Shown here in pieces: positions 57,927 to 64,000 of a stretch of DNA of 64,000 nucleotides. The position numbers and the translations under genes were made by a program. Positions within the stretch are counted from its first letter, which is position 1, and every line of letters begins with the position of its first letter. The notes under the pieces are model-generated. The model was given only the letters and a program-made list of their open reading frames with translations, searched no databases and was not told the origin of the DNA. Origin of the DNA: Nicotiana tabacum (taxonomy: Eukaryota; Streptophyta; Magnoliopsida; Solanales; Solanaceae); contig NC_134082.1 in assembly GCF_000715075.1 (NCBI RefSeq), positions 193,987,948-194,051,947 of the forward strand. Direction: 5' to 3'.

Positions 57927-57944
57927 TGACAACTCTGCTGAGGA
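57927..57944 (+). promoter_or_regulatory. Element D primer-binding site (diverged)
   Basis: TGACAACTCTGCTGAGGA begins 3 nt after the LTR end. It differs from element C's PBS at three positions (C>T/G>A type), consistent with methylation-driven decay. Confidence 0.78.
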
Positions 57945-58609
57945 TATTTTTAGGCTCTTACCATAATGAACTTGTCTTTTACAAATTAGTCCAAGCATGC
58001 TTATCCCGTACCCTTCTCCCTTATTTGAATTTAACTGTCTATTTTTCAAGCCTTTATGATTCTTTATTGCCCTGAAACTGACCTTGTCTCTTCGTTTTCT
58101 TTTTCCTATAACTGTCTTTCAATTATTTAAATACTGTATTTATTTTTCCTACGTGAAAATACTTGACTACATGTTACTAATTGCTGCGTAAATCATGCTC
58201 CGCATCATATTCCACTCGTGCATATCAGATCCTATAGCAACACTTTAATGAGTGGTTGCGCTCTTCCTATTTACTAACTTTAAATTCGAAAAGGCTTATT
58301 TGCGGTAAAACCAGTCGATCAGCGATGCAGTTGACGGTTTCGTGCCTTCCCCCTCAAGTTGTTCGCTTGAGGGTACCAATCTACACCTCCATAGTAACCT
58401 TACTCTGATTATAATTGTGCATGCATCATGGTCAAACCCAGTCGGATTAATATGTTGTCCACATAATAATCCTTTAAGACAAGCCTTATCCAAAAGTCCA
58501 CCGGGGTTTTCATAATCCCAATGGACACAAGCATGTTCTGTGCATTAATTTGGAGAACTAAATGCCGATATGTTGATCATAAATATATAAATAGTCGAGT
58601 CTGGCGGGG
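57945..58609 (+). other. Element D leader
   Basis: Non-coding. A small hairpin CCCTCAAG (58351-58358) with CTTGAGGG (58366-58373) is present. Just before the first coding block is TTTTGTTTTGCAG (about 58624-58636), which resembles a 3' splice site. Confidence 0.5.
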
Positions 58610-60340
58610 GTGAGGCCTAACCCTTTTGTTTTGCAGAAAATAAGGCACAAGGTCCCCAGATTCGGTATGGTTAGCAACATCCCACCATTGCTGCTAGATT
58701 GGTGGGGGGACCTTTCCTCTAGTGACAAGAAGCATGTGAAAAAGTACTTGGGTAACCTGCCCTCCTTGCTAGATATTAAGCCAAACAACAAATTAATCGA
58801 GGTTGCCACTTTATTCTGGGATAGTGAAAGAGCTGTGTTTTGTTTCGGTGACATAGAGATGACACTGCTTCTAGAGGAAGTAGGAGGAATTACGGGATTG
58901 ACTTGGGACAGTCCTGGGCTTTTGGTACCAGAAAACCTTACGGGCAGGGGATTTTTGAAGATGATGGGCTGAAAAAGAACGTTGAACTAGCGTGCTTGAA
59001 GGATTCATACATACCTTTCGAATATATGTACGAGAGGTATGGACATAACAAGTTTTTCCGCACTTACCATGATGAGATCCCTCACTTCTCTAGGTCACAT
59101 CCACCGCAGAGTGTTTGTATTCATTGTGTGCTTTCTAGGCTTGATAGTGTTCCTAATGAAAAAATGAAGAATTCACACTAGGTTGGCCATGGTCGCTAAG
59201 ACTCTGATGGAAAGGATTAATGGACAAACATATACCATAGTTCCCATGGTCATATCCGATATCTATAGGGCTCTGGAACGTTGTCAAAGAGGGGTCAAGC
59301 ATTTCGAGGGTTGTATGTTGTTGCTGCAGTTATGGTTGCTGGAGCATTTCCAAAAGGGTCGCTATCGTCAAGAATTTCCGCTAAGGGCTTTGACGACCAC
59401 ATTGCCTTCCATCACCCTAAGCAGATGACTTACATTCCAGACAAATTTGCTCAGCCAGAAAGCGCCAGAAGATGGGTAGAGTTATTCGACAATTTGACCG
59501 AGGAATAGGTGCAGTGGATGGTTGAATGGTTCCCAACAGACGAGTTTATTATCAGGTCCAGGGATGCTCCACACTTGGTGCTGATTGGGTTGAGAGGGAT
59601 ATATCCATATGTCCCTATGCGAGTTATGAGTCAAGCAGGCAGAAAATAGGTTGTACCAAGGGTTGTCAAAATGAGTCATTTTAGGGCAGACTTCCAAGAT
59701 GACGACGTCCCTTACAGGTGCCAAGCTCAACACATATGGCACTGCAAAATCATTGTGTAGAAAAGCATTATTGAGCCAGACAGATATCATGCAGGGTGCG
59801 AGCCTCTCTACCCGGCATGGTTGGAGGATAATCTGAAAGGAATGGTGACATCGGGGACTGGTTGAGGGAACAGAATCATAGACGAGGAAGCTGAAGCTCA
59901 AGTCAAATATAATAGGCTGCTAAAGAGGGTCCATGACTCTGAGAATGAGCATCGGGAAATACATCAGAGGAACGTGAGGTTGATCGAGGAGTAGAAAGAA
60001 ATTGTAATCACTTCAAACAAGAAACTGGAATATCTGGAGCAAGGAATAGTAGAACTGGAGGGCAAAGTCATAAAGAGGATTGAAAACTGCTAGAACGCTG
60101 AGGGAGCTGAGGGAGGACATCTGGCCAGAGCCTACTTGCTGCTGGGACTGCGCGAGCTGGGAGATCTGTATGATGGAGTCCGGAAGATCGAATCTGGGGA
60201 AGGTACTTCTGAGACCAAATAGATTAAATTTACTTGCTTTTCCTAAAAATTTAATAAGGCCAAGTGCCAGTAGTGACTTATTTTATTATTATATTAGTGT
60301 CATTTTGGGATTCGTTTATTTTTATTTTATGAAATGAAGC
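58610..60340 (+). pseudogene. Element D ORF1-like protein (broken)
   Basis: Frames at 58610-58972, 58903-59181, 59183-59428 and 59281-59508 and then several short pieces follow one conserved protein interrupted by shifts and stops (TGA 58970, TAG 59179 and others). It includes VATLFWDSERAVFCFGDIEM, LLLEEVGGITGL, RALERCQRG and PHLVLIGLRGIYPY. A charged, coiled-coil-like stretch (59880-60090, VKYNRLLKRVHDSENEHRE) ends it. From memory this resembles a plant domain annotated DUF7745 and distantly the plant mobile domain. Ogre elements carry an ORF1 of unknown role at this place. Function unknown. Confidence 0.7.
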
Positions 60341-60624
60341 ATTTATTGGCATTTGAAGTTCTCTAAATTTATTTGTTGCTAGGCCTACCTCGAGCACAAT
60401 GAGGCTCCCAAATTAGAATACGAGTTTACATTTTGCAATATGTGTTTAAATACTACAAACATTTCAGAATCCTCACTGACTTGTTACCTTTGTTTTTCCT
60501 TTATTTTTGATTATTCTCATCCCCTTAGGTTGGTTCACTCATTCTGGCCTCATTAGCATATCACACCAGATCTAGAGGCCCTCCACTACCTCCTCCTCCA
60601 AGTAGCATAAAAGGCAAAGGAAAG
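60341..60624 (+). other. Element D spacer between ORF1 and gag
   Basis: AT-rich; no coding signal until ATG 60625. Confidence 0.6.
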
Positions 60625-61880
60625 ATGAAGATGGACGACTTAAGTGGAATCCGAAAGGAAAATATTGAGAACGCAGAGACTTCAGATGGACATAGTATTC
60701 CGGCCCTAAATGATCTGGTTTTGAGACTGGAACAAAAGATACTAGAACTTCAAGGAGAACTTGAGCAGGTACGCAACTTGGCAAACATGTCACTTACCCT
60801 CAATGTCCCTAACATCCACCAACAAAACGCAAAGAACCCGTCACCTCCTCAGAACACACAAAATCAACCACCACAAAATCCTTCTGCATCAAATCAATAC
60901 GCAACTCCACCCTAAAACATCAATCCACTGCCAATACCAACTCCATCACAAAATCATCATCAACCAATTCAGTACCCACCAACCACTACTTACCACACTC
61001 CTCAGAACACACCACCACTCATTCCTGATCCCCAAAACTCCATCAATGACCACCAATATACCCAAGTTCCTGGCACCCATCAAAGTAACCCCATATATGT
61101 GGAAACTATACCACATTCTACCCAACCAATCTCTTGTGCACCGGAACCCTCAGAGAAAGACATGCTCATTAAAAACATGGCTGAAGAACTCAAGAAGTTA
61201 ACAAGTCGAGTTCAAGGTGTTGAAGACGACAAAGGGATATAAGGTTTGAACTATGAAGATCTGTGCATACAGCCGGATGTCGAACTGCCAGAGGGGTACA
61301 AACCTCCCAAGTTCGAAATGTTCGATGGTACAGGTGATCCCAGGTTTCATCTAAGAACCTAATGTGACAAGCTTGTCAGGGTCGAAAAAGATGAAAAGAT
61401 CCGGATGAAGCTCTTTATGAGGAGCCTTACTGGTTGTCTTGGTATATCAGCCTAAATCCCAAGAAATGGTCCAATTGGGTAAGAATGGCATCAAAGTTCA
61501 TGGATCGGTTCAAGTTTAACATAGAAAATGCACCCGATGTCTTCTATATTCAGAATCTCAAGAAGAAACCCACTGAAACTTTTCGCGAGTATGCTACTCG
61601 TTGGAGGTCGGAAGCAGCCAAGGTCAGACCATCTTTAGACGAGGAACAGATGAATAAATTCTTCGTTAGGGCACATGATACATAATATTATGAGAGGTTG
61701 ATGGTCATCAAAAATCACAAATTCTCTGACATCATCAAGCTCGAGGAAAGGATCGAGGAAGGAATGAAAAGCGGGACGGTAACAAACTTGAGGCACTTCA
61801 AGCCACAAATAAGGCACTCCAATCAGGTGGCATATCGAAGAAGAGAGATGTTGGGGCAATAATGGTGGCCCAGGGCCCAA
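60625..61880 (+). pseudogene. Element D gag (broken)
   Basis: ATG 60625 opens MKMDDLSGIRKENIENAETS, followed by a leucine-rich heptad stretch LVLRLEQKILELQGELEQV and a Pro/Asn/Gln-rich linker (TAA 60913). The capsid core appears at about 61280-61430 (LPEGYKPPKFEMFDGTGDP, then a stop at 61362) and at 61434-61685 in another frame (SKFMDRFKFNIENAPDVFYI and ETFREYATRWRSEAAKVRPS). This is a Tat-type gag, non-functional here. Confidence 0.85.
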
Positions 61881-62050
61881 AATCCCCACTCACATATCAA
61901 ACACCTCCACCCACATATCAAACGCCTCCGCCTACATATCAAACACCTCCACCCACATATTAAACACCTCCACCCACCTATCAAACGCCTCCACTCACAT
62001 ACCAAGCTTCATCGCCTACATATCAACCTTTATCTCCCAGATATTCCCAA
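61881..62050 (+). repeat. 18-bp repeats encoding TYQTPPP
   Basis: CCCACATATCAAACACCTCC-type units recur about seven times and encode PPTYQT repeats in the gag linker. One unit has TATTAA (about 61958), a stop. Confidence 0.85.
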
Positions 62051-62150
62051 CCAGCCACTGTCCATCACACCTACAACTCCTAACCATCCCACTTCCAAAC
62101 ACCACCAGCTCGCCAAAATTACCTAAGATCAAGACCCAACTTCGACCACA

Positions 62151-62741
62151 ATGCAAGCCGCCAGACAATACACCGCCATTGCTGAGCCCATCGACCAACT
62201 GTATGAAAGGTTGAAAGTTGTAGGTTACGTCACTCCTATTCCCACTATGGCACTAGAAAATCTATACCAATGGGTAAATCCGAACAAAACTTATGCATAC
62301 CATTCCGGTATGAAAGGTCACACCACTGCTGAGTGCCGAACATTGAAGGATAAGATCCAGACACTCATTGACAACAAAGTCACACAAGCAAAGGAAGCCG
62401 TGCCCAATGTCCGCAACAATCCCCTTCCTGATCACAGAGGTGATGATGTACATGTTATAGATACAAATGAAGAATGGGACCCTGAGGGGTCAATAGGGCT
62501 TATTCGAGAAGGAGATGACTTCAAGGTTGCAGTCACACTTACTCCTAGTGTGGTTCAGACTCAGGCACCAATCGATGTTGAGGTAACTGCATCAGTTCCA
62601 TTCGAAGTAGAAGTGACTCCGCCCGTAGCCACCTCCGCTCCATTTGAAATAGAAGTGGTCACACCTTTTACTGTGATGGTATCAACCACACCCCCATTCA
62701 ACTCAAAAGCAATACCCTGGGATTATGTTGCCAAGGCTTAG
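62151..62741 (+). pseudogene. Element D gag C-terminal zinc-knuckle-like region
   Basis: The 196-codon frame contains YAYHSGMKGHTTAECRTLKD. In relatives I know, the first residue is Cys (CAYHSGMKGH); here TAT replaces it, so the knuckle has lost one metal ligand. Downstream is NVRNNPLPDHRGDDVHVID, then a Val/Thr/Pro-rich linker. TAG follows at 62739. Confidence 0.75.
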
Positions 62742-62786
62742 CGAAAGGGGAGGACTAAGATAGAGGAATCTGACGCTACATAAGGG

Positions 62787-63444
62787 ATGACTAGAATTGG
62801 AAGAGTCTATACACCTAAACACCTGGGAGGTTCAAGTAAGGATGCCACTGATAGGCAGCCTATCATTGAGACCGGGCCAGATGACCTGTGGAGGAAAGTA
62901 CAGGCAAAGGAATACTCTGTTGTTGACCATCTGAACAAAGTCCCTACGCAGATATCTATCCTTTCACTATTGCAGAACTCAGGGCACACAAGAATGCTTT
63001 GATGAAAGTACTAAGCGAGGATTATGTACCCAATAATATCACTGGTAGAGAAATGGCCAACATGGTCGGTCAAGTGCTGGAGAGCCATAAGATTATCTTC
63101 CACGAAGATGAGCTGCCGCCTGAAGGTCTGAATCACAATCGAGCATTGCATATTATGGCACATTTTGACGACAAGTTCATTGCCAGGGTCCTGGTTGATG
63201 GACGTTCGAGCTTAAATATTTGTCCATTGGACACCCTGAATAGGTTGGACAAAGGTTTCCATGAAATACAAACAGGAAACATGAATGTGAAGGCTTTTTA
63301 TGGGTACCAAAGGGCCACAATCGGGGAAATCAACCTTTGCTTGTAGATGGGGCCAACTTGGTTTGATGTTGAATTCCAAGTGCTTGACATACCAACCTCA
63401 TACAATCTTCTGTTGAGCCAACCATAGATCCATGCGGCTGGAGC
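62787..63444 (+). pseudogene. Element D protease region (broken)
   Basis: The frame at 62787-63002 leads in, and 62999-63346 carries FIARVLVDGRSSLNICPLDT. The catalytic Asp is kept but the usual DGGSS is DGRSS. TAG 63344 and a stop in place of Trp/Gln at about 63425 interrupt the C-terminal SYNLLLS-P block. Confidence 0.82.
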
Positions 63445-63445
63445 C

Positions 63446-63817
63446 GTGCCCTCCACACTACATCAAGCCGTGAAATTCGAATGGAACCATCAGGAGGTAA
63501 TCATCCATGGAGATGGGAGTAACCCCATCTACACTAGTCAAACCATCCCGACCATTGGACATAGAAGAAGGCTAGGAGGGGAAACCTATCGTCACATCGA
63601 ACGGGTCAATTCCATCGAGAAGGATAAGTGGTGGAGTAACAAAATAGAAAGCATACTAGCATGGTTTGGATACGAACCCAACAAAGGGTTGGGAAAGAAC
63701 CTCCAAGGTATCACCAAACTAATACGGCTGAAAAATCATGGTACCACCTTTGGGCTCGGATACCAGTATACATGGCAAAAGTACAATGATTGGTCGCCTC
63801 TGTGGCACAGGTCATAG
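63446..63817 (+). pseudogene. Element D post-protease segment with G-patch
   Basis: IESILAWFGYEPNKGLGKNL shows the glycine pattern of a G-patch, common after protease in Tat/Ogre elements and thought to bind RNA or RNA helicases. Followed by GLGYQYTWQKYNDW. Stop at 63815. Confidence 0.75.
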
Positions 63818-64000
63818 TACCCTCTTGAGAAGCCAGTGCCACGTTTGGAACAAGGTTTTCACCAGTCTGACACAATATGGGGAACTGCAGAAGAAGAAGC
63901 ACTAGTTGGGCTGAAGGATCTATTTTTGGAAGATGAGGACATGGATTGCTGTGCTATAATTGATGATGAGGAGGAAGAAGGTCTCACCATTCAGACTGTG
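63818..64000 (+). pseudogene. Element D linker toward RT, cut by window end
   Basis: Acidic stretch LFLEDEDMDCCAIIDDEEEE. The RT should follow beyond 64000. Confidence 0.55.

Larger units (their letters stand above)
38894..64000 (+). mobile_element. Element D: Ogre-like Tat element with about 4.6-kb LTR (runs off the window)
   Basis: It starts TGTTGGTACCC at 38894 within element B's RNase H; AGCAT (38889-38893) is the presumed target site. The 5' LTR runs 38894-40514 and 54910-57923, split by element C. A PBS-like site follows, then ORF1-like, gag, protease and G-patch. The long LTR, an extra ORF before gag and the PBS type fit the Ogre/Tat group. RT and the 3' LTR lie beyond the window. Confidence 0.82.

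Noticed and set aside
1..64000. tRNA, rRNA and snRNA genes
   Set aside because: I found no cloverleaf-like A/B box pairs, rRNA blocks or snRNA motifs by reading. A covariance search would be needed to exclude a small one.

Overview
This is a plant nuclear window, most likely from a Solanaceae genome and probably Nicotiana. The evidence is two spliced plant housekeeping genes with GT-AG introns, Stowaway and hAT MITEs, an RTE-type LINE ending in (TTG)n with a tail I know from Solanaceae retroposons, and about 50 kb of nested Ty3/gypsy retrotransposons of the Tat/Ogre type. The genus is inference; no marker gene fixes it.

Layout. 1-1469 is the edge of an LTR, probably of a minus-strand Tat-like element. 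1470-12557 is a degenerate plus-strand Tat-lineage element (element A). It holds broken gag, protease, RT, RNase H, a second RNase H and integrase, then a 3' region of four different tandem arrays and a 3' LTR. 12820-13477 is a hAT-type MITE with an 8-bp target duplication. 14272-19676 is an intact ten-exon gene for an ER-membrane J protein (dnaJ 50 / DNAJC25 family). 21491-21909 holds remnants of an R3-MYB repressor gene. 22458-25997 (minus strand) is an intact four-exon CRIPT gene of 96 codons. The two intact genes converge on the MYB remnant. 26391-27437 is a cluster of MITEs.

From 27438 to the window end is one retrotransposon nest. Element B (same family as A; 5' LTR 27438-28298) is split twice. 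The first insertion is a 5.7-kb LTR-like unit (29385-35106, 5-bp target duplication), itself split by a 5'-truncated RTE LINE (31331-33500, 45-bp target duplication). The second is element D (38894 to beyond 64000), an Ogre-like element with an LTR of about 4.6 kb. D's 5' LTR is in turn split by element C (40515-54909, minus strand), which has 2.9-kb LTRs, a PBS and a PPT but no gag or pol in its 8.4-kb interior. D's internal region (57924-64000) starts with a PBS, an ORF1-like domain, gag, protease and a G-patch, all carrying stops and frameshifts.

The most unusual signal is in the non-coding parts of A and C. Almost every tandem unit contains a short inverted repeat, and variant units often keep the stem by changing both arms. 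A separate motif of about 45 nt with two nested stems occurs four times inside C and once in A. Its inner stem has a different sequence each time but always pairs. This looks like a structured RNA element of Tat-lineage retrotransposons and is the best candidate here for something undescribed. I could not run covariance statistics or database searches.
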